Shown here one piece after another: positions 1-8,878 of a stretch of DNA of 64,000 bases. The translations under genes were made by a program, and so were the position numbers. Position 1 is the first letter of the stretch. Every line of letters starts with the position of its first letter. Source of the stretch: Ancalomicrobiaceae bacterium S20 (GTDB lineage Bacteria; Pseudomonadota; Alphaproteobacteria; Rhizobiales; Ancalomicrobiaceae); the NCBI GenBank assembly GCA_040269895.1, contig CP158568.1, positions 1,954,716 through 2,018,715 of the forward strand. The letters are read 5' to 3'. Below the pieces are notes generated by a model that saw only the letters and a list, made by a program, of their open reading frames with translations, made no database searches and had not been told where the DNA came from.

Positions 1-54
1 ACTGGTGGCACCCAGCACCGCGACGTCCGCGCCTTCGAGAGAGAGAACCGACAT
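1..54 (-). CDS. N-terminus of a Rossmann-type protein, possibly ArgC (partial)
   Basis: Only the first 18 codons are inside the window; the gene runs off the left edge. The start reads MSVLSLEGADVAVLGATS, in which a hydrophobic beta strand leads into a G-A-T turn typical of a nucleotide-binding Rossmann fold. N-acetyl-gamma-glutamyl-phosphate reductase (argC) often follows rpsI in alphaproteobacteria, so ArgC is the contextual guess, but other dehydrogenases begin alike. The gene has the same strand as rpsI and lies beyond its terminator, so it is probably transcribed separately. Confidence 0.45.
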   Translation of the reverse strand, partial: MSVLSLEGADVAVLGATS

Positions 55-123
55 GAGCTACATTCCATCGGATCTCGGCGCGACGACCGGGACGTGACCG
101 CTGATGAAAGTTAACAAACAACG

Positions 124-152
124 AAAAAGGCGGACCCGCAAGGCCCGCCTTT
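124..152 (-). terminator. Rho-independent terminator after rpsI
   Basis: An 8-bp stem (126-133 with 145-152) has a G/C-rich core. In the minus direction it is followed by a run of five T. It lies about 35 bp beyond the rpsI stop codon and would end the rplM-rpsI transcript. Confidence 0.8.
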
Positions 153-186
153 CCGCAGAGGATCGCGCAAATTGACGCGACGTCGA

Positions 187-672
187 TCAGCGCTTCGAGA
201 ACTGGAAGGACCGGCGGGCCTTGCGGCGGCCGTACTTCTTGCGCTCGACGACGCGGCTGTCGCGGGTCAGGAAGCCGTAGGGCTTCAGCACGCCGCGCAG
301 TTCCGGCTCGAAGTAGGTCATCGCCTTCGAGATGCCGTGACGCAGCGCGCCGGCCTGACCGGAGAGACCACCACCCTCGACCGAGGCGTTGATGTCGAAC
401 TGGTTGTCGCGATCGGCGGCCAGGATCGGCTGCATGATCAGCATCTGCAGCACCGGACGGGCGAAATACGCCGTGAAGTCCTTGCCGTTGACGACGATCT
501 TGCCCGAACCGCGCGACAGCCAAACGCGGGCGACCGCGTCCTTGCGCTTGCCGGTGGCGTAGGAGCGGCCGAGGGCGTCGACCTTGCGCTCGTGGACCGG
601 AGCCGGCTCACCGCCGACCGGACGAGCGCCCATGGCCTCGCCGAGCTGTTCCAGAGACTGAATCTCGGCCAT
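187..672 (-). CDS. rpsI: 30S ribosomal protein S9
   Basis: Structural protein of the small ribosomal subunit; its C-terminal tail reaches the P-site tRNA. The 161-residue product has the S9 core ([15 protein letters not shown] near residue 39, then the VVNGKDF and [18 protein letters not shown] segments) and the expected basic tail [17 protein letters not shown]. The roughly 35-residue N-terminal extension ([15 protein letters not shown]) is usual for alphaproteobacterial S9. It starts 2 bp after the rplM stop, the classic L13-S9 operon. Identification is certain. Confidence 0.98.
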   Translation of the reverse strand: MAEIQSLEQLGEAMGARPVGGEPAPVHERKVDALGRSYATGKRKDAVARVWLSRGSGKIVVNGKDFTAYFARPVLQMLIMQPILAADRDNQFDINASVEGGGLSGQAGALRHGISKAMTYFEPELRGVLKPYGFLTRDSRVVERKKYGRRKARRSFQFSKR

Positions 673-674
673 GT

Positions 675-1136
675 TCAGGCCCTCACGTTCTTGCGGTTGA
701 GGCTCTTGACGTCGAGCACGGCCGGCTGCTGAGCCTCGTGCGGATGAGCGCCGCCCGCGTAGATCTTCAGGTGGGTCATCTGCTTGCGGGCGAGGGGCCC
801 GCGCGGCAGCATGCGCTGCACGGCCTTCTCGATCACGCGCTCGGGGAAACGGCCCTCGAGGATCTTGCGCGCGGTGCGCTCCTTGATGCCGCCCGGATGA
901 CCGGTGTGCCAGTAGTAGACCTTGTCCTCACGCTTGTTGCCGGTGAAGACCACCTTGTCCGCGTTGATGACGATGACGTTGTCACCGTCGTCGACGTGGG
1001 GGGTGTAGGTCGGCAGGTGCTTGCCGCGCAGCCGCATGGCGATCAGAGAAGCGAGGCGGCCGACGACCAGACCCTGGGCGTCGATCAGGACCCACTTCTT
1101 CTCGACCTCAGCCGGCTTGGCCGAATACGTCGTCAT
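675..1136 (-). CDS. rplM: 50S ribosomal protein L13
   Basis: Early-assembly protein of the large ribosomal subunit. The 153-residue product begins [20 protein letters not shown] and carries the L13 landmarks VVGRLAS, the [19 protein letters not shown] strand, [10 protein letters not shown], and [20 protein letters not shown] near the C-terminus. The ATG at 1136 was chosen because the product then has normal L13 length; the frame stays open 25 codons further upstream but that sequence is not L13-like. First gene of the rplM-rpsI operon, behind a candidate promoter at 1251-1279. Confidence 0.98.
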   Translation of the reverse strand: MTTYSAKPAEVEKKWVLIDAQGLVVGRLASLIAMRLRGKHLPTYTPHVDDGDNVIVINADKVVFTGNKREDKVYYWHTGHPGGIKERTARKILEGRFPERVIEKAVQRMLPRGPLARKQMTHLKIYAGGAHPHEAQQPAVLDVKSLNRKNVRA

Positions 1137-1218
1137 TGTTTTCGTCCCTTGTTCGAGGGGTGTCCCCTCTTCCGCGCAGCCGGATCCCTGTCGAGACGCC
1201 GGTGCGGGCAAACGAAGA

Positions 1219-1238
1219 GGCGGCCCGCAGGGGCCGCC
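1219..1238 (-). promoter_or_regulatory. Hairpin in the rplM leader
   Basis: A perfect 8-bp inverted repeat (1219-1226 with 1231-1238, 4-nt loop) lies 80 bp upstream of rplM and just downstream of the candidate promoter, so it would form near the 5' end of the rplM mRNA. It has no proper T-run in the minus direction. It could stabilise the mRNA, attenuate transcription or take part in L13 autoregulation; the sequence does not tell which. Confidence 0.4.
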
Positions 1239-1250
1239 GTTTCGAGGGTG

Positions 1251-1279
1251 GGGATAATCGATACCCGGCCGAACGTCAA
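1251..1279 (-). promoter_or_regulatory. Candidate housekeeping promoter of rplM-rpsI
   Basis: On the minus strand TTGACG (1279-1274) is followed after exactly 17 bp by TATCCC (1256-1251). The -35 hexamer and spacing fit the alphaproteobacterial sigma-70 pattern; the -10 is weaker. The predicted start point would be near 1244, giving a leader of about 108 nt. Confidence 0.45.
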
Positions 1280-1422
1280 GAGGACGTCACGAACTCACGT
1301 CGGACATAAAATATTGAATTTCAATGGCTTGTCTATAGCGGTATTATAATACGCGGTGATTCTTATCGGAATACCACACAAAATGCGGCCAGCGCCCGGT
1401 GATCGGGCGCCGGCCGGCGGCG

Positions 1423-1920
1423 TCAGCGGCAGACCCTCCGCATATGACCGGCGCCGCGATAATCTTCGACGTAGACCCGGCGGCAGTCCGGCGCGCGGTA
1501 GCTGCCGTAGTCGTCATAGGCGCGGGCGGTCTCGTCGTGGCGATGGCGGTACGGCTGCTCTGCATAGCCGTAGCCGGCCGAGTCGTAGCGGCGCTGACCG
1601 TAGCCATAGCCGTCGCCGTCGTAGCGACGCCGCTCGTAGCGCGCCTCGCCGCCGTAGCTCCGATAGGGCTCGGTGTAGCGCGGGCGGTCGTAGCTCTCGT
1701 CGCTGGTGTAGCGCGGCGCGGGCTCGACATAGCGCTGCTGCACGACCGGTTCGTCGTCGGAGGCCTGCGCGGCCTGGGCGATCACGCCGCCGAGGATGAG
1801 ACCGCCGACGATGCCGGCGGCGATGGCGCCCTCGTCTCCGGCGCGGGCCTGGGACACCGGCGCGAAGGAAGCGGCCGTCAAAGTGAGGGCGGCGACGGCA
1901 GCGGCGACGAACCTGTTCAT
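1423..1920 (-). CDS. Exported Tyr/Arg-rich protein of unknown function
   Basis: The 165-residue product has a clear Sec signal peptide (MNRFVAAAVAALTLTAASFA, probable cleavage after the following QARA). A glycine-rich hydrophobic stretch comes next (AIAAGIVGGLILGGVIAQAA, resembling a glycine-zipper segment), then a low-complexity tail full of Tyr, Arg, Asp and Gly. The ATG at 1920 is preferred over that at 1929 because AGGA lies 8 nt before it. Short exported proteins with such tails are common in Hyphomicrobiales but have no assigned role. Two Cys near the C-terminus (PDCRR, RRVCR) could form a disulfide. Confidence 0.75.
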   Translation of the reverse strand: MNRFVAAAVAALTLTAASFAPVSQARAGDEGAIAAGIVGGLILGGVIAQAAQASDDEPVVQQRYVEPAPRYTSDESYDRPRYTEPYRSYGGEARYERRRYDGDGYGYGQRRYDSAGYGYAEQPYRHRHDETARAYDDYGSYRAPDCRRVYVEDYRGAGHMRRVCR

Positions 1921-2101
1921 GGCGATCATCCTGATCTCTTCGACCGGCAAGCGAGCCGGCATCGGCGACACCGGACTTCGGTGCCGCGTCGATGGTCAGG
2001 AGAGTACGGGGCCGCCCGTGCACCGGGGCTGAGCGCCGAATTCAGAACGCGTTCATCGCCTGGGCATTGTCGTGACGATGCCGCCGTTTCGCCTTGCGGC
2101 T

Positions 2102-2533
2102 TCAACGGTTCGGGATCGAATAGGTCATCGTGGTATGGGCGACGAGGTCTTCCGACCCGTCCGAGCGGATGCCGATCTCGACGACCACGAGCCGCTTGCC
2201 GAGCTTCAGGATGCGCGCCTCGCCGATCAGGTCGCCGGGCTCCGGCTTGCGCAGGAAATTGATCGTCGCCGTGGTGGTGACCGCGAGCGCGACCGGGCCG
2301 ATATGGGCGAGGATCACGACATAGGCCGCGAGGTCGGCGAGCGTGAACAGCGCCGGGCCGGACACAGTGCCGCCCGGCCGCAGATGCCGATCGCCGGCCG
2401 AGAAGCGCATGACGCCCAAGCCCGGCGCCACGCCCTCGACGCTGAAGGCGCGGCCGCCCTCGTGGATCTGCGGAAACTCGCGATCGAGAAACTCGGAGAC
2501 CTCCTCGGCCGTCATCACCGGCTGCAGGACCAT
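2102..2533 (-). CDS. PaaI-family (hotdog-fold) thioesterase
   Basis: Predicted to hydrolyse acyl-CoA thioesters. The 143-residue product has the hotdog-fold pattern of PaaI proteins: HLRPGGTVSGPALFTLADLAAY around residues 50-71 (the usual G-x-hydrophobic helix with a catalytic-type Asp), then TTTATINFLRKPEPGDLIGEARILKLGKR, the TxxxxINFLRP motif. The ATG at 2533 was picked because GGGGAGGG sits 6 nt before it. It is transcribed away from the divergent enoyl-CoA hydratase gene 230 bp off, which also uses acyl-CoAs. The substrate is unknown. Confidence 0.88.
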   Translation of the reverse strand: MVLQPVMTAEEVSEFLDREFPQIHEGGRAFSVEGVAPGLGVMRFSAGDRHLRPGGTVSGPALFTLADLAAYVVILAHIGPVALAVTTTATINFLRKPEPGDLIGEARILKLGKRLVVVEIGIRSDGSEDLVAHTTMTYSIPNR

Positions 2534-2763
2534 GCGCGCCCTCCCCTCGTGGTTCGGAGCCTCTGCCCCGTCGACCTCTCGCATTCTGCCTCTCGGGCGT
2601 AGCGGCTCCGCATCCCGGCGGCAAGGGACGAGGATACCCCCCGAAAATCGGACTGGTCGGCCGCGACCGTTCGGGCCTATTCTCGCCCGAACAACGACAA
2701 GCGGCCGCTCGCAGCGGCGAACCCTCCGGTTCGCGCCGCGCGAGGAAGCCGGGAGGAGACGCC

Positions 2764-3590
2764 GTGAACCAGACCGCAACCGCCGCAGCCTTGCACAACG
2801 CCGGGCCGATCCTGCGCGAGGCGCTGGCCGACGGCGTCCTGCGCCTGACGCTCGCCAATCCGTCGCGTCGCAATGCACTGTCCGAGGCGATGATGGGCGC
2901 GCTGCAGGGCGCGCTCGATCGCGCGGCCGCCGATCCGGCCGTGCGTGTGGTGGTGATCGCGGCCGAAGGCGCGGTGTTCTCGGCCGGGCACGATCTCAAG
3001 GAACTGACCGGCCGGCGCAGCGACGCCGATCGCGGGCGGGCCTATTTCTCCGAGATCATGGCGACCTGCGCGCGGCTGATGACCTCGATCGTCCGGCTGC
3101 CCAAGCCGGTGATCGCCGAGGTCGCGGGCTCGCCACCGCCGCCGGCTGCCAGCTCGTCGCCAGTTGCGACCTGGCCGTCGCGGCCGAGGGCGCGCGCTTC
3201 GCGACGCCGGGCGTCCACATCGGCCTGTTCTGTTCGACGCCGATGGTGGCACTGTCGCGCAATGTCGCGCGCAAGCACGCCATGGAAATGCTGCTTCTCG
3301 GCGAGCCGGTTTCAGCGACGGAAGCGCGCGCGATCGGCCTCGTCAACCGCGTGGTGCCGGCCGACCGGCTCGAAGCCGAGACCGGGACCATCGCGGCGGC
3401 GATCGTCGCGAAGTCGCCGCTGACGGTGAAGATCGGCAAGGAGGCGTTCTACGCCCAAGCCGAGATGGATCTCGAGGCCGCCTATCGCTACACGGCCGAG
3501 GTCATGGTCGAGAACATGCTGGCGCGCGATGCCGAAGAGGGCATGGGCGCCTTCATCGAAAAGCGGCAACCGCAATGGACCGGATCGTGA
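2764..3590 (+). pseudogene. Enoyl-CoA hydratase/isomerase family gene with a 1-bp frameshift
   Basis: A crotonase-fold protein of the type annotated ECHDC3-like enoyl-CoA hydratase, acting on acyl-CoA double bonds. It starts at GTG 2764 with GGGAGGAG upstream. Frame 1 encodes residues to about 121, including the oxyanion-hole segment FSAGHDLKELTG and KPVIAEVAG. The family-typical continuation (LATAAGCQLVASCDLAVA, then GARFATPGVHIGLF) is in the next frame and runs intact to 3590. One missing base near 3127-3128 (GGGCTC where GGGCCTC is expected) explains the break; restored, the protein has 275 residues. Both halves show normal conservation, so a sequencing indel is as likely as a real mutation. 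Confidence 0.85.
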
Positions 3591-3639
3591 TCCCGATGCG
3601 CGCCACCGACCGCGCTTCCCTCTCGAGCCGGGGCCCGCG

Positions 3640-3914
3640 ATGACCCGCGCCCGTTTCGCGACGCTCTGGCGCTTCCTGCTGCCGATCGCCATCGCCCTCC
3701 TGGCCTCCGCCGTCGTGACCGGCTTTGCCGACACGACCGCCCGGCCGGCCTGGATCTTCGGGCTCGGCATCGTGCTCGGCCTGATCGGCGGCGTCAGCTT
3801 CCTGATGCACCTTCTCGGCCTCGCCGCCACCCTGCCCGACAAGCGCAAGGGCCGCCCCGCGCACACCCCCGAGACCGGCGCCGGGCGCCGGCCGCCGTCC
3901 GCCCCGGAACCGCG

Positions 3915-3918
<4 letters not shown>
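3640..3918 (+). CDS. Small two-helix membrane protein of unknown function
   Basis: A 92-residue product with two predicted membrane helices (about residues 11-29, LLPIAIALLASAVVTGFA, and 39-63, IFGLGIVLGLIGGVSFLMHLLGL) and a basic, proline-rich cytoplasmic-type tail. No family recognised. Its stop overlaps the start of the next gene (ATGA at 3915-3918), so it is translationally coupled to the CoA-binding protein and lies 49 bp after the hydratase gene. The ATG at 3640 is chosen because it gives a product starting just before the first helix. Confidence 0.65.
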
Positions 3919-4451
<533 letters not shown>

Positions 4452-4562
4452 TCGACTGACCGGCGGCACCTTCACAATCGAGGCGATCATCCGCTATCGC
4501 TGACGGCGAGACCGCTGATCGCGGCACGAGACCCCGAGAGCGGCACCAGGGAGAGAACCAGC

Positions 4563-5843
4563 ATGAGCACCACCGAACCGGGCTTTGCGACGCTCGCGGT
4601 CCACGCCGGCGCCCAGCCGGATCCCACCACGGGCGCGCGGGCGACGCCGATCTACCAGACCACGTCCTTCGTGTTCGACGACGTCGACCATGCCGCCTCG
4701 CTGTTCGGACTGCAGGCGTTCGGCAATATCTACACGCGCATCGGCAACCCGACCCAGGCCGTGCTCGAGGAGCGCGTCGCCGCGCTCGAGGGCGGCACGG
4801 CGGCGCTGGCGGTCGCCTCGGGCCACGCCGCGCAGCATCTCGTGTTCCACACGCTGATGCGCCCCGGCGACGAGATCGTCGCCTCGCGCAAGCTCTACGG
4901 CGGCTCGATCAACCAGCTGAACCACGCCTTCAAGAACTACGGCTGGGAGGTGGTCTGGGCCGATCCGGACGATCTCGGCTCGTTCGAGCGCGCCATGACC
5001 GACAAGACGCGCGCGATCTTCATCGAGAGCCTCGCCAATCCGGGCGGCGTGGTGCTCGACATCGCCGGCGTCGCCGAGATCGCGCGGCGCCACCATGTGC
5101 CGCTCGTCGTCGACAACACGCTGGCGACGCCCTATCTCTGCCGGCCGATCGAGCACGGCGCCGACATCGTCGTCCACTCGGCGACCAAGTTCCTCGGCGG
5201 CCACGGCAATTCGATCGGCGGCCTGCTCGTCGACGGCGGCCGCTTCGACTGGCGGCGCGACGGCAAGTACCCGATGCTGTCCGAGCCGCGGCCGGAGTAT
5301 CAGGGCATGGTGCTCGCCGAGACCTTCGGCAACTTCGCCTTCGCGATCGCCGCCCGCGTGCTCGGCCTGCGCGACCTCGGCCCGGCGATCTCGCCGTTCA
5401 ACGCCTTCATGATCCTGACCGGCATCGAGACGCTGCCGCTGCGCATGGCGAAGCATTGCGCCAATGCGCAGGCGATCGCCGAATTCCTGAGCCAGCATCC
5501 GGCCGTGTCGTGGGTGTCCTACGCCGGCCTGCCGGGCGACAAGTACCATGCGCTGGCGGGCCGCTATATGCCGAAGGGTGCCGGAGCGGTGTTCACCTTC
5601 GGGCTCAAGGGCGGCTACGAGGCGGGCATCAAGCTCGTGTCGAAGGTCGGGCTGTTCTCGCATCTCGCCAATGTCGGCGACACGCGCAGCCTGGTCATCC
5701 ATCCCGCCTCGACCACGCATCGCCAGCTCACCGACGCGCAGAAGACCGCCGCCGGCGCCGGCCCTGATGTCGTTCGCCTGTCGATCGGCATCGAGGATGC
5801 CGCCGATCTGATCGCCGATCTCGATCAGGCGCTCGCGGGCTGA
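4563..5843 (+). CDS. metY: O-acetylhomoserine aminocarboxypropyltransferase (sulfhydrylase)
   Basis: A PLP enzyme of methionine biosynthesis that joins O-acetylhomoserine with sulfide (or methanethiol) to give homocysteine (or methionine). The 426-residue product has the whole Cys/Met-metabolism fold: [21 protein letters not shown] near the start, the YTRIGNPT motif, [33 protein letters not shown] with the PLP lysine at about K209, and a C-terminal [16 protein letters not shown] segment typical of the sulfhydrylase branch. A GGGAGAG ribosome site precedes the ATG. No riboswitch resembling SAM-II was seen in the 111-bp leader. A terminator follows. Confidence 0.93.
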   Translation: MSTTEPGFATLAVHAGAQPDPTTGARATPIYQTTSFVFDDVDHAASLFGLQAFGNIYTRIGNPTQAVLEERVAALEGGTAALAVASGHAAQHLVFHTLMRPGDEIVASRKLYGGSINQLNHAFKNYGWEVVWADPDDLGSFERAMTDKTRAIFIESLANPGGVVLDIAGVAEIARRHHVPLVVDNTLATPYLCRPIEHGADIVVHSATKFLGGHGNSIGGLLVDGGRFDWRRDGKYPMLSEPRPEYQGMVLAETFGNFAFAIAARVLGLRDLGPAISPFNAFMILTGIETLPLRMAKHCANAQAIAEFLSQHPAVSWVSYAGLPGDKYHALAGRYMPKGAGAVFTFGLKGGYEAGIKLVSKVGLFSHLANVGDTRSLVIHPASTTHRQLTDAQKTAAGAGPDVVRLSIGIEDAADLIADLDQALAG

Positions 5844-5863
5844 TCCGGGGCCCGGAAACGACG

Positions 5864-5889
5864 ACGGCGAGATCCTCGGGTCCCGCCGT
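5864..5889 (+). terminator. Hairpin terminator between convergent metY and ctaA
   Basis: A 12-position stem (5864-5875 with 5878-5889) with one mismatch and one G-T pair, followed by TTTCG. It lies 20 bp after the metY stop and 30 bp beyond the ctaA stop, so it may serve both strands. Confidence 0.6.
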
Positions 5890-5918
5890 TTCGATTCGAA
5901 CCGATGGCCTTCGCTTCG

Positions 5919-6980
5919 TCAGGTCGCGGCGGTCGCGGCGCGCAGATGCAGCGTCGCGGCGGTCAGGACCAGGATGCCGAAGGCCTGGTGCAGCAGCGCC
6001 ATGCCGAGCGGCACGACCATGACCAGCGTGCCGATGCCGATCACGACCTGCGCCAGCACGGCAAGGATCAGGAACACGGCCGAGCGCCGGACCGGCGCCG
6101 ACTGCCCGAGCCGGAGCGCGACGATCGCCTGGATCAGCGCCAGCGCAGTCAGGATATAGGCGCCGCCGCGATGGACGAATTGCACCGTCGCGTGATTCTC
6201 GAAGAAGTTCCGCCACATGGGCTCCATGGCGAGCCACTCCGGCGGCACGACAAAGCCGTTCATGCTCGGCCAGGTGTTGTAGACGAGCCCGGCGTCGTTG
6301 CCCGCGACGAGCGCGCCGAGGAAGATCTGCACGAACACCATGGCGACGACCAGCGCAGCCCCCGTCCTGATGCGCGGCGCCTCGTTCTCGCGCCGATCGT
6401 TGCGGCCGAGCGAGGCCGCGGTCCAGACGAGCGCGGCGAAGATGATGCTGGCGAGCGTCAGGTGCACGGCGAGCCGATAAGGCGCGACCGAGACGCGGTC
6501 GACGAGGCCGGAGGCCACCATCCACCAGCCGACGGCGCCCTGGATGCCGCCGAGCACGAAGATCGCGGCGAAGCGGCCGGCGTCGCGGCGCGCGATCAGG
6601 CCGGTCGCCAGGAAGGCGACGAAGGGCACGAAGAACACCACGCCGATCATGCGACCGAGGAACCGGTGCGCCCATTCCCACCAGAAGATGAACTTGAAGG
6701 CGGCGAGGTCCATGCCCTGGTTCATCTGGGTGTATTGCGGGATCGCCTTGTACTTGGCGAAGGCCTCGGCCCAGGCGGCATCGGTCATCGGCGGGATGGC
6801 GCCGAGCAGCGGCTGCCATTCGGTGATCGACAGGCCGGAATCGGTCAGCCGGGTCGCGCCGCCGACGATCACCATGGCGAAGACCATCAGTGCGACCAGC
6901 ACGAGCCAGGCCCGCACGAGCCCCTGCCCGCGGCGCCCCGGACTGGCCCCGGCCGGGGCATCGAGTGCGATCGTGGTCAT
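5919..6980 (-). CDS. ctaA: Heme A synthase (COX15/CtaA)
   Basis: Inner-membrane enzyme that oxidises the C8 methyl of heme O to give heme A for cytochrome aa3 oxidases. The 353-residue product shows the eight-helix COX15 pattern, with the signatures GGATRLTDSGLSITEWQP after helix 1, FIFWWEWAHRFLGR with a heme-ligand His, GGIQGAVGWWMVASGL, and VQFVHRGGAYILT with another conserved His. AAGGAAAACC precedes the ATG. Length is normal for the alphaproteobacterial type. No other cytochrome-oxidase assembly gene lies in the window. Confidence 0.95.
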   Translation of the reverse strand: MTTIALDAPAGASPGRRGQGLVRAWLVLVALMVFAMVIVGGATRLTDSGLSITEWQPLLGAIPPMTDAAWAEAFAKYKAIPQYTQMNQGMDLAAFKFIFWWEWAHRFLGRMIGVVFFVPFVAFLATGLIARRDAGRFAAIFVLGGIQGAVGWWMVASGLVDRVSVAPYRLAVHLTLASIIFAALVWTAASLGRNDRRENEAPRIRTGAALVVAMVFVQIFLGALVAGNDAGLVYNTWPSMNGFVVPPEWLAMEPMWRNFFENHATVQFVHRGGAYILTALALIQAIVALRLGQSAPVRRSAVFLILAVLAQVVIGIGTLVMVVPLGMALLHQAFGILVLTAATLHLRAATAAT

Positions 6981-7155
6981 GGTTTTCCTTTTCTCCTCGT
7001 TCGCGGGCGAGATATAGAGCCCTCGACCGCGATCGGTAAGTCACCTCGACGTGACGCCCGACGTCGCAGCACCCGCATCGCGTCCGCTCGGATCGATCCA
7101 TCCGCGACACGATCCGTATGCCGGATCGATCGGACCACCAGGAGACACGCGTCGC

Positions 7156-7389
7156 ATGCCCGGCAAACTGAAGCGCCTGATCGGCAACACCGTGCTGGTC
7201 GTGTTCGTGCTCGTCTATATCCTGATCGCCATGGGCGTCGGCAACATCATTGCCGCGACCAAGCCGATGTGGGTGCAGATCATCTATTTCGCGGTCGCGG
7301 GCCTCGGCTGGGTGCCGATCGCGATGCTGATCGTGAGCTGGATGTACCGGGGGGCCAAGAAGGCGCCGGCCGACGGCGCCTCGCGCTGA
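7156..7389 (+). CDS. DUF2842 small membrane protein
   Basis: A 77-residue protein with two membrane helices (about residues 11-31 and 39-60), basic ends, and the DUF2842 pattern NTVLVVFVLVYILIAMGVGN followed by VAGLGWVPIAMLIVSWM. The ATG at 7156 gives the family length; the frame is open upstream but that part is not family-like. The family is almost confined to alphaproteobacteria and has no known function. It is divergent from ctaA, which is a frequent neighbour. Confidence 0.85.
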   Translation: MPGKLKRLIGNTVLVVFVLVYILIAMGVGNIIAATKPMWVQIIYFAVAGLGWVPIAMLIVSWMYRGAKKAPADGASR

Positions 7390-7566
7390 GGCAGCCCCAC
7401 AGCCGGAGCCTCGGCGGTCTCCCGCAAAGACCGGAGCGCCGTCACAAGGTTCCTTTACACGTCGCCGCTATGATGCCGCTCGATCTTCGAACGTGATGAG
7501 AGCGGTTCGATCGACGAAACGGCCGAATGGCTCCGCATCGATCGCCCGCTCGGAGAGCGGTCCGCG

Positions 7567-8781
7567 ATGTCGGTCGGCAGTGTTCCTGTTGAGACGGTCC
7601 CGTTGCAGACCGCGGCGCTCGGCGCACGCCTGTCGGTGAGCGTCCACGCCGATCCGGCCGAGATCGAAGCCGTCTGGCGCACACTCGAAACCGAGGCGCT
7701 GCCCGCGCCATTCCAACGCTACGACTGGATGGCCGCCTGGATCGCCCATGTCGCGCCGACCATCGGACAGACGCCGCTGCTCGTGCTCGGACGCATCGAC
7801 GGTCGTCCGGCGTTCCTGTGGCCGCTCGGCGTCAGGCGCCGTGGCTTCGCGCGGATCGCCGAATGGCTCGGCGGCTCGCACCTCGGCTATCACGGCGGCC
7901 TCCACACGGCCGAGGCGATCGCGGCGCTCGATCCGGCGACGGTACGCGCCCTCCTCCGCGACATCGGCCGTCAGCACCGTGTTCATTGCTACCTCCTGAC
8001 CAGCCAGCGCACCGAGAACGACGGTCTGGCCGACCCGATCGTGGCGGCGCTGCCGGCGGCGCGCTCGGTCAACGACGGCTATGAACTGACGCTGGCGCCG
8101 TCGTTCGACGGCATCCTCGAGCGGCATAGCGGCAAGCGCAAACGCAAGAACGCGCGCCGCAAGGAGCGCATGCTCGCGGAGGCCGGCGACTACCGGATCG
8201 AGGTGCTGCCGCCGGCCGCCGCGGTCGCGGCGCTGGCGGATCTGTTCGCGCAGAAGTCCCGTCGCCTGAAGGCGCAGGGCCTGCACGACGTGTTCGGCGA
8301 TCCGGGCATCCCCGCCTTCTATGCGGCGGTCGCCGGAACCGCGCAGCCCGGCGACGACGCCGCCATCGAGATCTGGGCCTTGAGGGCCGGCGGCGGGGCG
8401 CAGGCCTATTCGGCGGTCAGCCTCCGCGGCGGCCGGGTGACCGGCATGCTGCTGTCCTTCGCGGACGGCGATCTGGCGCGGGCGAGCCCGGGCGAGATCC
8501 TGATCCACCGCCAGATCGAAGCCTTCGTCGCGCGCGGCTTCGAGACCTACGATTTCGGCGCCGGCCAGGAACGCTACAAGTCGAGCTGGGCCGACCGCAC
8601 GATCCCACTCGTCGACACGTTTCTCGCGCTGACGCCGCTCGGCCATGTCCAGGTCGCTGAACGGCGTCTGCGCGCGGCGCTCCTCGGCGCGATCCGCCGC
8701 AACGCGGTGTGGTGGGAGCGGGTGCGGGCATTCCGACGCTTCAAGGCCAAGCTCGGCGACGATGCCGAGGAGCGCGACTGA
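7567..8781 (+). CDS. GNAT-fold acyltransferase of the CelD/BcsL (FemAB-like) family
   Basis: A 404-residue protein with the Acetyltransf_6 layout found in exopolysaccharide and cellulose loci. The N-terminal half has WMAAWIAHVAPTIGQTPLLVLGRIDGRPAFLWPLGVRRRG; the C-terminal half has KSRRLKAQGLHDVF (about residue 235) and EAFVARGFETYDFGAGQERYKSSWAD (about residues 318-343), a segment typical of these proteins. Probably transfers an acyl group to a polysaccharide or its lipid-linked precursor. It opens the polysaccharide cluster and converges on the Wzz/ExoP-like gene. The acceptor is not predictable. Confidence 0.85.
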   Translation: MSVGSVPVETVPLQTAALGARLSVSVHADPAEIEAVWRTLETEALPAPFQRYDWMAAWIAHVAPTIGQTPLLVLGRIDGRPAFLWPLGVRRRGFARIAEWLGGSHLGYHGGLHTAEAIAALDPATVRALLRDIGRQHRVHCYLLTSQRTENDGLADPIVAALPAARSVNDGYELTLAPSFDGILERHSGKRKRKNARRKERMLAEAGDYRIEVLPPAAAVAALADLFAQKSRRLKAQGLHDVFGDPGIPAFYAAVAGTAQPGDDAAIEIWALRAGGGAQAYSAVSLRGGRVTGMLLSFADGDLARASPGEILIHRQIEAFVARGFETYDFGAGQERYKSSWADRTIPLVDTFLALTPLGHVQVAERRLRAALLGAIRRNAVWWERVRAFRRFKAKLGDDAEERD

Positions 8782-8799
8782 GCCTTCGCCCGTCAGACG

Positions 8800-8829
8800 A
8801 AAAAGGCCGGCTCGCTCGCGCGGCCGGCC
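8800..8829 (-). terminator. Rho-independent terminator of the Wzz/ExoP-like gene
   Basis: A 7-bp all-G/C stem (8805-8811 with 8823-8829) is followed in the minus direction by five T (8804-8800). It lies about 50 bp beyond the stop of the gene at 8879-10966 and just after the convergent acetyltransferase stop. Confidence 0.75.
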
Positions 8830-8878
8830 GATTCCGATGCAGGCGCGGCCATGCCGCCGCGCGGTCCGCCATCCCCGA

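Noticed and set aside
4452-4562. SAM-II-type riboswitch before metY
   Set aside because: Such elements are common before methionine genes in alphaproteobacteria, but the 111-bp leader shows neither the expected pseudoknot sequence pattern nor the A-rich stretch followed by AAAGGG.
5893-5915. T-loop-like GGTTCGAATC (minus strand) suggesting a tRNA
   Set aside because: No cloverleaf can be built around it; the 5' half would fall in the metY coding region and terminator.
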